Source: JAHEEL01 sp963715255 (GTDB lineage Bacteria > Actinomycetota > Acidimicrobiia > Spongiisociales > UBA5794). From it: 64,000 nt of DNA. This document shows positions 35,188 to 45,440 of the stretch, in pieces. Both the position numbers and the translations under genes were made by a program. The notes under the pieces are model-generated. The model did not search any database and had not been told where the DNA came from. It saw only the letters and a list, made by a program, of their open reading frames with translations. The stretch spans positions 124,001-188,000 of the forward strand of contig CAVQRN010000004.1 in NCBI GenBank assembly GCA_963715255.1, written 5' to 3'. Each line of letters opens with the position of its first letter. The stretch's first letter is position 1.

Positions 35188-36677
35188 ACAACGCCTCGTT
35201 CCTCGCCGTTGCACCCGAAGTTGTGCTGCTCCTCGGTGCACTCCTCGTGATCATCGCCGGGGTCATGCTCGAGCGGTCGCGGAAAGAGTGGGGCTTCATC
35301 GCGGCATTGTCCTTCGCGGTCGCCATCGCCCTCTCGGTTCTGCAGTGGCGAGCCGTTGACACTCTCGTTGCAGAGGGGAGCGATCTGCTGTTCTTCAGCG
35401 CTCGCAACGTGCCCATTCTTCGGATCCCGATGGTGGTCATGGACCACTACTCGGCGTTCGCCGGCTTTGTGATCTTCACGATCGGGCTCCTCGGCCTCGG
35501 TGCCGTGTGGGGTCTCGTGCAGCGGGTCAAGACCCGCGGCGTCGAACTGGTCACGCTCATCCTGCTCGCTTTCGCCGGCCTCCACATGATGACGATGTCG
35601 GCGAACATCATCATGCTGTTCCTCGGTCTCGAGACGGCATCGATCTCCTTCTACGTGATCGCAGGATTCACGAGGGAGAGGGCCGCATCCGACGAGGCTG
35701 CGGTCAAGTACTTCCTCCTCGGATCGCTTGCGTCTGCGATCTTCGTCTACGGCGCGGCACTGCTCTTCGCCGCCACGGGGTCGACCTCGTTCTACGGCGC
35801 AGGAGGGATGAAGAACTTCTTCTCTTCCACGATCATCGGTGAACCGGGTGTTCTGCTGCTCGGCATCGGATTCGTGATCGTCGGACTGGCGTTCAAGGTC
35901 TCGGCCGCCCCGTTCCACCAGTGGGCGCCCGATGTCTACCAGGGAGCACCGGCCGGAGCCGTCGGGTTCATGGCTGCCGGCGTGAAGATCGCCGGATTCG
36001 CCGCACTCGGGCGCATCCTCATCGGGGCGCTGCCTTCCCAGATCGACAACTGGGCACCGATCCTCGCCATCATCGCCGGCCTCTCCATGATCATCGGAAC
36101 GGCCCTCGCCGCGGTGCAGGACGACGTCAAACGGATCCTCGCCTATTCGGGCGTGGCGCACGCCGGATACATCATGTTGGCCTTCGTCGCAGGCGAGGCG
36201 GGTATCGGCGCCATGTGGTTCTATGTCTCGATGTACGCCCTGACCCTGCTCGGTGCGTTTGCGATCGTTTCCGTCGTCTCCCGGTCGACTCCGGGCCGAT
36301 CCGACCTCGAGGGCTGGTCCGGGTTGTCGCGCCGTTCGCCGGAACTCGCCTGGTCGATGCTCGTACTGCTGCTCGCGATGGGTGGGATCCCCTTCACGTC
36401 AGGGTTCGTCTCCAAGCTGACGGTGTTCACGGTGGCCGCCGATGCCGACTATCTGTGGCTCGTGATCCTGGCGCTGCTCACGACGGTCGTCGGCCTGTAT
36501 GTCTACTTCCGGGTCGCAGCGAAGATGTTCCTGGGTTCACCGGAGGAGGACGCCCCGTCCCTCGAACCGTCGACGGTGTTGCGCCTCGTCACTGCAGTTG
36601 TGGTTGTGAGTACGATCGTGTTTGGTGTCAATCCATGGCCGCTGCTCGACCTCGTCCGTGAAGCCCTCCCGCTCTGA
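35184..36677 (+). CDS. nuoN: NADH-quinone oxidoreductase subunit N
   Basis: The 497-residue antiporter-like subunit has LFLGLETASISFYVIAGF (key Glu), AAPFHQWAPDVYQGAPAGAVGFMA and DVKRILAYSGVAHAGYIM. It completes the 14-gene set. It overlaps nuoM by 4 nt and the next gene by 20 nt. Confidence 0.95.
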
Positions 36678-37929
36678 TACGGGATCCGGGGGGATCCGAT
36701 ACCGCGCCGTCACGTTCGTGGCACTGCTGTTCGCCGTCGCTCCTCTTCTTGCGGCGATTGCTCCATCGGTCGTGACGACCGACCTGTTCATCGTCGGCGA
36801 AGACGAACCGATCACCGAAGACGTCTACGTCGCCTCGACGTCGGGTCGCGTCGAAGGACTCATCGACGGCGATCTCGTGATCACGACCGGGGATCTCTCC
36901 ATCGCCGGGACCGTCACCGGGAGCGTCCTCGCGTTGACGTCGGGAACCGTGCTCCTGGAGGAGGGGGGCGTCGTCGAGGGTTCGATACGCACGGCCACAC
37001 CACAGGTCCAGATCGACGGCGAGATCGGTGACGACCTGTTCGTGACGGGTCTCGGAGCGGGCATCGGGCCCACCGGTGTCGTGGGCCGTGACGTCATCAT
37101 GTTCGGCGGGACCCTGGCGATCGACGGTTCGGTCGGTCGCGATGTCCGAGGCCGACTGCTCAACGCTTCCGTCTCCGGCACCGTGGGCCGAGACATCGAC
37201 CTCGCGGTCCAGCGTCTTGTCATCGACGCGGGTGCGACGGTGGCAGGGGATGTGCTCTACCGATCGACGAACGATGCCCTGATCTCCGCCGGGACCGTCT
37301 CGGGCCAGATCGTTCAACTCCCGGCCCAGTCGAACTTCATCTTCGGCGTCATCCTGACGATCGCGAACATCGTCGGCTTCCTGGCGTTCGTGGTCTCCGG
37401 ATTCGTTCTGCTGTGGCTGTTCCGTGCCACCGGCGCGGCAGCGATCGAAGCGGTGGAGAAGCACCCGCTCAAGACCCTGGGCGTGGGCGTGGCAACCCTC
37501 ATCGGGGCTCCGCTGCTGATGCTGCTCCTCGCCGTGACCCTGGTGGGCCTCCCGCTGGCCGCTGTGTTGCTGGTGGCGCTGCTGTTGGCCCTGGTGTTCG
37601 GCCCGATCCCGGCAGTCGGAGCGGCGGGCGACCTGATCCTGCGCCGCAAGGGCGGCCTCTTCGGCGGCTTCCTCCTCGGCGCCGTCCTGTGGCGCCTAGG
37701 AATCTGGCTGATTCCGTTCGTTGGCGCCCTGATCTACCTGGCAGGCCTGATCTGGGGCACCGGTGGCTGGGTGCTGGCAGCCTGGCGCCTCCGCAAGACG
37801 AGACCGGTAGAGAGAGAAGCCCTCCCCGAAGCCCTGACGGTCAAAGAGGATGACATCCCAGAAGACTGGGACTACCCCCTGCCCTCCTCTCCGTCCCCCG
37901 ACCGCAGGATCCTCTTCCTCCCCCTCTAG
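36658..37929 (+). CDS. Beta-helix (bactofilin-like) protein with C-terminal membrane domain
   Basis: From a GTG inside the nuoN 3' end the product is 423 residues: a signal/anchor helix (VTFVALLFAVAPLLAAIAP), about 180 residues of right-handed-beta-helix-like repeats (GRVEGLIDGDLVITTGDLSI, GTVTGSVLALTSGTV, DGSVGRDVRGRLLNASVSGTVGRD), then about five membrane helices. The repeats resemble polymer-forming bactofilin-type proteins. It is translationally linked to nuoN, but a role in complex I is not known. The stop codon and last ten residues come from a family-A repeat. Confidence 0.65.
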   Translation: MKPSRSDTGSGGIRYRAVTFVALLFAVAPLLAAIAPSVVTTDLFIVGEDEPITEDVYVASTSGRVEGLIDGDLVITTGDLSIAGTVTGSVLALTSGTVLLEEGGVVEGSIRTATPQVQIDGEIGDDLFVTGLGAGIGPTGVVGRDVIMFGGTLAIDGSVGRDVRGRLLNASVSGTVGRDIDLAVQRLVIDAGATVAGDVLYRSTNDALISAGTVSGQIVQLPAQSNFIFGVILTIANIVGFLAFVVSGFVLLWLFRATGAAAIEAVEKHPLKTLGVGVATLIGAPLLMLLLAVTLVGLPLAAVLLVALLLALVFGPIPAVGAAGDLILRRKGGLFGGFLLGAVLWRLGIWLIPFVGALIYLAGLIWGTGGWVLAAWRLRKTRPVEREALPEALTVKEDDIPEDWDYPLPSSPSPDRRILFLPL

Positions 37930-37961
37930 GGGAGGTGTCGCCGTAGGCGACGAGGGGGTCA
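37911..37961. repeat. Family-A palindromic repeat supplying a stop codon
   Basis: Copy with CCTCCCCCTCTAGGGGAGG and GTCGCC-GTA-GGCGAC. The TAG at 37927-37929 inside the palindrome ends the preceding gene. Confidence 0.85.
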
Positions 37962-38270
37962 AGCACGGGGCACGGACGACCCAGGCGCGTGGCCCGACGA
38001 GACCGGTACCGACGACTGGGGCCTCCCTACCCACTGACCAGTCAGGCGTGCCGGCATCTACGTGGCGGCATTCCGCGGCCGAACGATCCGGATGAACGCT
38101 CCCTCTGATTTGTTCGCGCCTGTGACCACGCTCGAGGTGGTTCCAGGCACAAACGATGACCGGGTTCGCGAGACCATGCACGGACCAGCTCAGCGCGAGC
38201 GGACAGCTACATGAGCATCCCTCGTTGCACCACGGGTGTGGTGCAACGAAGGATGCGTGGAATCTACGAG
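37962..38270. other. Intergenic region between convergent units
   Basis: No supported gene lies between the beta-helix protein and the Tad genes. The stretch holds a strong hairpin at 38215-38256 and no other recognisable element. Confidence 0.5.
38215..38256. terminator. Long inverted repeat between convergent genes
   Basis: Arms GCATCC and TCGTTGCACCAC (38215-38233) pair with GTGGTGCAACGA and GGATGC (38238-38256) around a GGGT loop, giving 18 base pairs with a single C/A mismatch. It lies 15 bases past the stop of the leftward TadG-like gene and downstream of the rightward nuo operon, so a two-way terminator is likely. There is no T-run. Confidence 0.55.
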
Positions 38271-39803
38271 CTACCGATACAGGAAAACCTTGTAGGCGCC
38301 CGGTTCGTTGAAGTCGTTGTTGAAGGCTTCCGGCAGCCAGGCATCGGTTCCGAGAACGAAGGACGAGATACCGCTCATCACGAGGTTCACGTTCTTTGTG
38401 CACTTGTCGAGGTCCCCAAGACAACCGATGTCGGACCCTTCTCCCGGGTCAAAGACCATGGGAGTGTCCTCCGGCGCAGTCGTGTCGTCCGCCGTGAAGA
38501 ACATGCACTCGACCGCCGAGCAGTTGTACCAGGACGCCTGGAGGTAGACCGGTGTGAACTTGATGATGTTTGCGGCGTTGGCCGGATTTGTGCCAATGAG
38601 TCCGATGTCGGCCTGGTCGAGAGCGACCTGCGGGACGAGCGCGAATCGAGGTGAGTCCAGGAGCGCGTCGGTGAACTTCACGGTTCCAGACTTGAGGCAT
38701 TCCAGCATCTGCAGTGTGAGTTCAGTGCCGCTCTTGCCGCTGAGTTCGAACTGCGTCGGCGAGCAGTCGTCCCCAGCGTTGACCAGGATCGACGAGATAC
38801 TTCCACAGACCGACATTGTCGAGGTCGATCTGAGCCGTTGCCTTGCGGAACGCCTCGCTTGACTCCACCGCCCTGCAGGAGGCGACCTTCCGAGGGGATC
38901 GAACCGTACGTACCTGGTCCGATGAAGCCTGGTGACACCTGAGTGAGGGCACCATTGTCGGCGAGAATCGCGTACGGGATGTAGCTCGGCGATTGGGTGG
39001 CAGCGCAAACATGTCGGCACCGTCGGCAGGGATCGCACCATCTGGTGCGATCCGGAGGAAGTGGTCGATGCCAATGGCGGTGTTCGTTCGGACACCTTCA
39101 TTGATGTTCGTCGGCGAGTCGACGCAGGACGTGGTGCCCCACGGATCATCGGCTTCGCCGAAGAAGGGGCTGATGATCGTTCCAAACAAGCCCGTGCTGG
39201 GACCTTCGCACATCTCCCGCGCCTGGCCGGACGGCGGAGTACCCGAGCAGTACTCAGTCCGGGATTACCCGGCAACACGAACGGCATAGCGCCCTGGAGT
39301 CCCTCGTTCTTCTGGATCTGGGCGATAGCGAACGCGGATACATCGATCGTGTCGATCCCGATGATGGCGGCGGAAAGGCGTTTCGACGGGTTGGACGGGA
39401 ATCCGCACTTGCAGCAGCGTGTCACTTGATGTCGTGCTCGCCTGCTTCAAGCTGATGCAGTTGTTTCCGGCGAGAGCCTCGAAACCGTCGGTGGGAACGG
39501 GACAGGCCCCCCAACCCGCTGAAGCCGCGGGGTAGCCGATGTTCCTTTCGACATAGTCTTTCACCAGTGTCACGATCTCGTCTTCAGTCGGATTGGAGCG
39601 GATGTACTCGATGGCTGCCGCCATGACTGCCGCTTGGCCGCGGTTTGGTCCTGGCGTCGTTCGGCCCAAGCTGCCCCGAGGTCTACGGCGAATGCGGCGA
39701 AGATCATCAAGACGAGAATGACTATCGCGGTGATGATGGCCACCGCCCCGGCCTCGGAATCGGAGGGCGAGAATTGAATGCGGTTGGATCGATCGGAGTT
39801 CAT
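38271..39803 (-). pseudogene. TadG-like pilus assembly gene with many frameshifts
   Basis: Pieces of one protein occur in several frames. It starts with an N-terminal helix after AGAVAIITAIVILVLMIFAAFAVDLGAAWAERR, the typical TadG/TadE opening, then AAIEYIRSNPTEDEIVTLV, AGWGACPVPTDGFEALAG, AIIGIDTIDVSAFAIAQI, GTIISPFFGEADDPWGTT and, uninterrupted, LVNAGDDCSPTQFELSGKSG to the stop. At least five frame changes are needed. Either the gene is decaying or the assembly is poor here. TadG-like proteins are anchored pilus or envelope components with a secreted domain. Its ATG overlaps the TadE-like stop. Confidence 0.6.
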
Positions 39804-40266
39804 GGACAAGCTCCTGCATCGTTCCCAGGATCGGCTCCGCCGACCACGACCCAGTTCACCTCGGCCCGTTCGATCCTCATCTCGGCTGTCGACGAGATCG
39901 TGACATTGTTGAACATCGGAAGGAAGCCCGTAAGCGCCTGGTAGCGCTGGGCGACTGTGACAACTGCCGATGCGTCAATCGTTCCAGGACTGTTCTGGGA
40001 GAGATATACGGACGCATTGGCGGCGGAGAGCGCGGCTCGTGAGCACGTCTCCGAGATTATATGAGCGACGAGTCGCCCGGATCGGGATAGTCGACGACGG
40101 CGAGTCGCGCACCCTCACGAGCAGCGTTGCGCACTTCCACCTGCTGGGCGAAGAGCCAACCAGCCTCCATGATGCCGAACACCAGCGTGAAGGAAGAGCG
40201 GGAGGACGATCGCGAATTCGACTGCGGGGCGCCCTTCTCGCGGTCTCTACGGAACAATCGGAACAT
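39800..40266 (-). pseudogene. TadE-like pilus gene with three frameshifts
   Basis: The canonical TadE core is recoverable: MFRLFRRDREKGA, then AVEFAIVLPLF in a second frame, then TLVFGIMEAGWLFAQQVEVRNAAREGARLAVVDY in the first, and ISETCSRAALSAANASVYLSQ onward in a third. The compensating shifts flank the most conserved motif, which suggests sequencing indels rather than decay. TadE-like pseudopilins have one N-terminal helix. The gene is coupled to the sigma factor gene upstream. Confidence 0.55.
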
Positions 40267-40928
40267 CAGTCCCCCTCCTTCTGGTACGCCTGCTCGAGTT
40301 TCTTGCGGGCTCGATGGCAGGCGACACGGATGGTTCCGGTCGCGGCGCTGAGGCGTCCACCGATCTCTTCATACGACAATCCTTCAACCTCGCGAAGCCA
40401 CAGGAGCTCGCGATCCTTCACACTCAACATCGTCAAAGCTCCCCTGATCCTTGAATGGTCATCCGCATCGATGACTCGCTCCTCCGGTCCCGACGCCGCC
40501 GGCGAAGCCGGTTCGAACCGGTCGGGTCGCCGGTTGACCCGAATCCAGCCCTTCAGGCGGTTCCGTCCGATCGACCACATCCAGGCATCGAACGCCTTCG
40601 GGCTCCTGAGGGTCGCGAGGCGTGTGATCACGTCTTCGACCACGTCTCCCGCGAGATCCTCTGCCTCGTACGCGGTGAGACCCGAGTAGCGGTAGAAGCC
40701 AATGAGGCGAGGGTGAATGAGCGTACAGAGGCGCCCGAGAGACTCGCGGTTCCCATCGCGCGCGGCCGCCACCACCTCGAGTGGAACGAGGCGTTGTTCG
40801 ACGGCGGCATCGAATGCCCGGCCGACCGGTTCTGCGTGCGCGCGTGTACCCACCCATGCATTATCGGCGGTTCGTGCCCTTCCGGTGAAGGAATTCATTG
40901 CGTCGGCGGTCAGAACGGCGGCGGTCAT
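40266..40928 (-). CDS. RNA polymerase sigma factor, ECF type
   Basis: The 220-residue protein has a region 2 block (LTAYEAEDLAGDVVEDVITRL and FDAWMWSIGRNRLKGWIRVN, about residues 85-135) and a region 4 helix-turn-helix (LSVKDRELLWLREVEGLSYEEIGGRLSAATGTIRVACHRARKKL, about 168-212). It overlaps the upstream regulator by 4 nt and touches the TadE-like gene, so regulator, sigma factor and pilus genes form one coupled operon. It probably directs pilus or envelope genes. Confidence 0.85.
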   Translation of the reverse strand: MTAAVLTADAMNSFTGRARTADNAWVGTRAHAEPVGRAFDAAVEQRLVPLEVVAAARDGNRESLGRLCTLIHPRLIGFYRYSGLTAYEAEDLAGDVVEDVITRLATLRSPKAFDAWMWSIGRNRLKGWIRVNRRPDRFEPASPAASGPEERVIDADDHSRIRGALTMLSVKDRELLWLREVEGLSYEEIGGRLSAATGTIRVACHRARKKLEQAYQKEGD

Positions 40929-41550
40929 GGCGTACCGTCCTCGTCGGTTTCGGCTGCGAGAACGACCCGATCCACCGCTTCGTTGATCGCCCGAGCGTCG
41001 CCCGCTTCGATCACGCCGGCGTTCTTGGTCGTCTCGAGTAGAGCAGCGAACGTGGTCTTGACGGCCGCATCAACCCCCGGATCGGTACCCGAGGCGAGTG
41101 CTGCTTCGACCTGGACGAGACGCATCACGGTGATGCCGGAGACGGTGTGGTCCATGTCCCGGTAGCCGCTTCGAGCGGTCCGGATCGCTTCATCGACGTC
41201 GCCGCGTGCGAGCAGGACCCCGGCCTCGTCAATCCGCTCGGAGGAGGTGTTGATCGGCACACCCACATTCGTGAGCGCATCTTCAACGAGGAGGTCGAGT
41301 CCGTAGAGCTGGTCGCCGGGTACTGCGCTGTTCGCGACGACGGCAACCCCCACTTGGGCGACGAAGAGCATGGCCGCCACACCCATGAGGGCCATCGCCG
41401 GCACCGTGAAGTGGTGTGGACGCTTGGGCACCGGTCGCTCCGTCCATGAGATGAAGAGAGGCACGGGTCGAGTGGCGGCGCGGCATCGACGAGATCGCTC
41501 GCGTAGGAGCGAAGATCGTCGAATGGGTTGCGGTCGCGTGACGGTGCCAT
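40925..41550 (-). CDS. Membrane-anchored regulator upstream of the sigma factor (DUF5667-like, one frameshift)
   Basis: From ATG 41550 the N-terminus reads MAPSRDRNPFDDLRSYASDL, after which the frame changes near 41470 to PVPLFISWTERPVPKRPHHF, a membrane helix (VPAMALMGVAAMLFVAQVGV) and an extracytoplasmic helical domain beginning AVPGDQLYGLDLLVEDAL. This PGDxLYxLK-type start after a helix is typical of DUF5667 proteins that follow ECF sigma factors and may act as anti-sigma factors. No zinc-binding His/Cys motif is seen. Confidence 0.6.
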
Positions 41551-41612
41551 GTACAAGAACAGTCGCGGCAGGCCTCCGAGTGTTACACGATTTCTCCCAG
41601 TCGCTGGCAGCG

Positions 41613-41736
41613 GCAACGTTTGTGCCTACGAACACATCAATTGTGCAATCGGACACAAACGATGGAGCCCGTGAGTTCGTTCGGCATCGTTTCTGCGTAC
41701 GAACACATCAGTTGTGCTTCTGCACACGAACGACGC
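41613..41736. promoter_or_regulatory. Two 53-base direct repeats upstream of the sigma operon
   Basis: Two imperfect copies of a unit with conserved core TACGAACACATCA and TTGTGC are spaced 71 bases apart (starting at 41613 and 41684). They lie 60-190 bases upstream of the first gene of the regulator/sigma/Tad operon. Binding sites for an autoregulatory factor are a reasonable guess. The region 41551-41750 holds no gene. Confidence 0.5.
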
Positions 41737-41750
41737 CGCGCAATGCCGCG

Positions 41751-43001
41751 CTAGTCGGCGACGAGGAGCGGAATCAGGCGTTCGGCGTCGGTCAGGGCAC
41801 CGTGGTTGCCGATCATCCGGTCGTCGGAACGGCTGTGCAGCAGCAGGATGTCGTCGTCTGCGACGAGCACGCCGTCCGGGGCCCGGCCGTCGAAGGCCGG
41901 GTGACGCGGTCCTGGGCCCCACCAGTGGATCATCTCCTCGATCGGGATCCACGTCGCAGGAAGGCTGTCCGCAAGCGACGCACCCTCTCCCTTCACGAAC
42001 ATGGCTCGACCGTCGCCGTAGAAGATCCGGTCGGCGTGGTCCGACTTCGGGATCTTGACCTGGTGGTGTTTCGGGAAGTCGATGTGGCCGTGATCGGCGG
42101 TCCCCACCATCGTCGCCCCGTCCGGCAGGTGCGTGGCGACCCGCTGCCAGGCGTCGGCGACGGTGGCGACCGCGACCGCGTACTCCCGCGAGTCCTGGCC
42201 ATACACGTGTGCGGCGAAATCGACATGGGGGAGATAGGTGAGGATGAGGCGCCCGGGTTCGGCGGCCAACTGGATCGTCGCCTCGACCGTCTCGTTGACC
42301 GTGAACGCCGGCTCGTACCGGCAGCCTCGATACAGGGCCTTCGACAGCGGTGTCCCCATGAAGTTGCCGGGCTGAACCGTGATCGGCTCTATTCCCGCGG
42401 TCCGTAGCCGTTCCCACAGATTCGGCGACGGCAGGAAGTCAGTCGTGTCGTACTCGAGGTTTCTGCCCCCCTGCGTCGCTTCGCTCCGCGTCCCCCGTCC
42501 TTCGGGCGGGGGACGGCTTCCGGTTCTCGCTGGTGGCGTTCGTGCCCTCCTGCGTCGCTTCGCTCCGCGTCCCCCGTCCTTCGGCCGGGACAGCTTCGGG
42601 TTCTGGCTGGTGACGCTTCTGCCCCAAAGCGTGGTCCATTTGATGGTGTTGACGACCTGATCGACTTCCGGGAGCCAGAGTTGATACCCGAGCAGGCCAT
42701 GCTGCGACGGGGGGAGTCCGGTAGCGATCGTGGCCAGGCTCACCGTTGTCGTCGCCGGGAACGGCGAATCAAGGCTCGCCTTCAAGGCTCCGGCGAACGG
42801 GGCTGCGGCTGGATGATCGAGCTGCAAGGTACCGAGTCCGTCGAAGAGGAACAGAACGTAGGTCGGCGCTTCCGGGATCAGCCCGGCAAGATGCTCACGC
42901 AGCGGCGGACTCGAACTCGAGCCGGTGAGCCGATGCTCGAACTCCGCGACGAGGTTGACAAGCGATCCACCGGAGTAGTCGGGAACGGTGATTGACGGCA
43001 C
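41751..43001 (-). CDS. Type I phosphodiesterase/nucleotide pyrophosphatase family protein with repeat insertion
   Basis: The 416-residue protein has the alkaline-phosphatase-superfamily layout of PF01663: YVLFLFDGLGTLQL (first metal Asp), SPFPATTTVSLATIATGLPPSQHGLLGYQL with the nucleophile Thr, YLPHVDFAAHVYG and VGTADHGHID (metal Asp/His). Between WTTLWG and LEYDTTDFLPSP about 50 residues are encoded by two family-B repeats, in frame and Arg/Pro rich. It would hydrolyse a phosphodiester or pyrophosphate; the substrate is unknown. TACCGT (rc of 43008-43013) ends 6 nt before the GTG start. The 99 bases upstream of it (43002-43100) hold nothing else. Confidence 0.8.
   Translation of the reverse strand: MPSITVPDYSGGSLVNLVAEFEHRLTGSSSSPPLREHLAGLIPEAPTYVLFLFDGLGTLQLDHPAAAPFAGALKASLDSPFPATTTVSLATIATGLPPSQHGLLGYQLWLPEVDQVVNTIKWTTLWGRSVTSQNPKLSRPKDGGRGAKRRRRARTPPARTGSRPPPEGRGTRSEATQGGRNLEYDTTDFLPSPNLWERLRTAGIEPITVQPGNFMGTPLSKALYRGCRYEPAFTVNETVEATIQLAAEPGRLILTYLPHVDFAAHVYGQDSREYAVAVATVADAWQRVATHLPDGATMVGTADHGHIDFPKHHQVKIPKSDHADRIFYGDGRAMFVKGEGASLADSLPATWIPIEEMIHWWGPGPRHPAFDGRAPDGVLVADDDILLLHSRSDDRMIGNHGALTDAERLIPLLVAD
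42464..42593. repeat. Two family-B repeats inside the phosphodiesterase gene
   Basis: Two tandem copies with core CTGCGTCGCTTCGCTCCGCG and TCCCCCGTCCTTCGG. They sit inside the catalytic domain coding region but keep the frame open. Confidence 0.85.
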
Positions 43002-43100
43002 GGGCCGACGGTAGCGGGAAGCGTCAGCGGAGCCGTCACGAAATCGTTGCTCGCAGCTGCGATGGAGAGAAGCACAGGAGATCGTGAATGGCCGCGTCGT

Positions 43101-44877
43101 TCAGCGGATGAGTCGGATGTCGCGAACTGGGATGAGCGTGATCCGGTCCGGATCGGGGTGCATGCTCACCTCACCCTGCCCTCCGACTTCGAGGCGACGG
43201 GTCAGGAATTGTGCGGCTGTCTGGAACTGACCGGCCTGACCTGTGAGAACGAACGGGTCAGCGTTCGGTGTGAATAGTGTGCCTTCGAGTTCGTTGCCGG
43301 CCTGTCCGCCGAGCTGGTGTACTTCCCGCGCTCTCCGACCAGAGTGCTAGATCCTCGAAGTCGCCGGCGAGCGGTGCTGTCCAGGTGAGAGATCCCGATC
43401 CGCCCCCGAAATCGATCCAGCCGTCATTCAGGTACACGAATGTCTGCTCCATGGAGATCGACGCTTGTGCGACTTTGTAGAGGCGTCCGCTTCGGAGATA
43501 TACGATCTCGTCGTTCACCGACCCCGCATTGATCTTGAGCGATCCGCCACCGACGTCGATCGGGCCATCGGCGACGATGCTGCCCCCCGTGAAGGTGACG
43601 TTGTTGTTGATCGTGAAGCCGCCGGGACAGTCGATCGACCAGTCTCCGGACTCGTCAACGTCGGGGTCGGACGGCTGGTAGGCGCAGTCGTGGGCGTCGG
43701 TCCATCTCAAGTAGCCACCCGGTGGGGCAGATCCAATGTCCGATGCGTCTCCGTACGTCGCTCGGAGGTTATCGACGTGGGGCGAGCGAGTGGCGGCCTC
43801 GGGGCAGCCCATGACGGGGACACCGCCGCTTCCCGGTCCGTTGAGGTCGTAGTCCGGGTAGGACGCCTTGCAGTTGTATCGCCAGTCGATAGGTGCCCTC
43901 GTGATGCGGCGCGACGCGGGGAAGGGTTCTGGGAAAAGTCGGAACCAGGAGATGGGTGGCTCGGTCAGGTCTGAGATGTCGGCGGGATCGACCGAGGCGG
44001 TGAGGTCGTTCGGGTCGTAGGCGGCCGCGGCGTTGGCACCCACTGCGCCCGACAGCGCATAGCTCAGGATCGCCGACGAGATGGTCTGTCCCGGAACAGG
44101 GATCGCCCTGATCCATCCGTTCTGGGTGCCCTTCGAGTCGATCGACCATGCATTCGACGAGCAGCGATTGGGGTTCGTCGTCTTGCTCGCGGCGGAGTCG
44201 ACAACGATGATCCCCGGAGTGTCTTCGAAGTAGCTGACGGTGATCTTCCCCTGACCGCTGGTGTAGAGGGCGTCGCAGGAGATGGGCTCCAGGAGGAGGA
44301 GCGGCACGAGTTCACCGGCGCCCAACCCCGCCCCGATTCGCGCGACTGCGCTCACGTTGGTCTCACCCGATTCGAGTCCGGCCAAAGGGGCAAACGAGTA
44401 GTCGCGGAGTCGCTTGATCCCTATCCCCAGCCGTTGACAAGCTCCACCGTCGATGTCCGGGTTCAACGCTTGACCCGCCATGAAGGCGTGACCGTCCGGA
44501 ACCGGTTGGACGATCTCGAATGTGTACGGACCCACCGACGCCGTAGTCGTGCGTGCGGCCGCGGGGTTGCAGGCACCAGCGAAGACACCGCAGTTGGGCG
44601 GTGTCGGAGTTGGCCCCTCATCCGGGATGTTCAACATGAGATATGCCCAGGCGATTGAACAAGCTTCCTCAGCGTCGCTGCCCCGGAAGGGGTCGAGACC
44701 CGCAACCCCGGCGGTGACTGCGGCATCCGCAGCGAGCCGATCCGTACGGCGATCCATCCGCAGGATTCCAAGATCGGCAACAAGGGCAAGGAACAGGAGG
44801 AAGACCACCATCATCACAGCAACGAGAACCGCGACGGCACCCTCTTCGTGTGCGACGAGGGTGCGGATCGTCGTCAT
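43101..44877 (-). CDS. TadG-like secreted/anchored protein (frameshift near 43325)
   Basis: The protein of about 590 residues opens like TadG (EEGAVAVLVAVMMVVFLLFLALVADLGILRMDRRTDRLAADA) and has a large exported domain with Cys pairs and a glycine-rich beta segment (FTGGSIVADGPIDVGGGSLKIN). The raw frame ends at 43258, but a one-base shift at GGAAGTACACCAG restores QLGGQAGNELEGTLFTPNAD through VRDIRLIR to a TGA at 43101. It overlaps the TadE-like gene by 4 nt. The role is inferred as a pilus tip or envelope protein. Confidence 0.7.
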
Positions 44878-45440
44878 GAGGACACGAGAGAGGCTTCGAA
44901 TCGGCTGACGCTCTCTGCCGATAGTGGCACCGTCTTCGAAGCCAGAACAACGATGAAATCGACATCGCGTTCCAGACGAACCTGAACTCTCCTCTCGTCG
45001 TTCGGGCGTCCGTCGTTGAAACAGGGAGTAGTGGCGTACGTGATGCTCGCACCGATCTCGGAACGTTGCCTGGTCGAATCGACCCCGGCCGTGCCGTCGG
45101 GGTGCACGTAGGCCACGCAGATCGTCCGATTCGGGACACCAGGATCGAGAGAGCCGGTCGCATCGGCGATTGCTCGCGCCGCGATGGTGTCAAGCCACTG
45201 TTGCATTGGATCGCCAGCGGCAGCGAAGTTGGTCACCGGGAGTGTGGCGCCGTACCGCGCCGCTTCCCGGGCACCGTCGCCGAGCGACAGCCTGTGATGG
45301 AAGATGATCCCGAAACTGATGATACCGAACACGATCATCACGAGAAGTGGGAGGACGATGGCGAACTCGACCGCGGCTGCGCCGACTTCCCGGTTCGGGA
45401 AGACAGCTAGATGCCCCCGATGTTGACCCGCCATGCCCAT
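44874..45440 (-). CDS. TadE-like pseudopilin
   Basis: From ATG 45440 the product is 188 residues. The TadE signature is intact: EVGAAAVEFAIVLPLLVMIVFGIISFGIIFHHRLSLGDGAREAARYG, i.e. a single hydrophobic helix after a Glu+5-like position. The rest is an exported domain with a Cys pair. It is the first gene of a two-gene operon with the TadG-like gene. Confidence 0.8.
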   Translation of the reverse strand: MGMAGQHRGHLAVFPNREVGAAAVEFAIVLPLLVMIVFGIISFGIIFHHRLSLGDGAREAARYGATLPVTNFAAAGDPMQQWLDTIAARAIADATGSLDPGVPNRTICVAYVHPDGTAGVDSTRQRSEIGASITYATTPCFNDGRPNDERRVQVRLERDVDFIVVLASKTVPLSAESVSRFEASLVSS

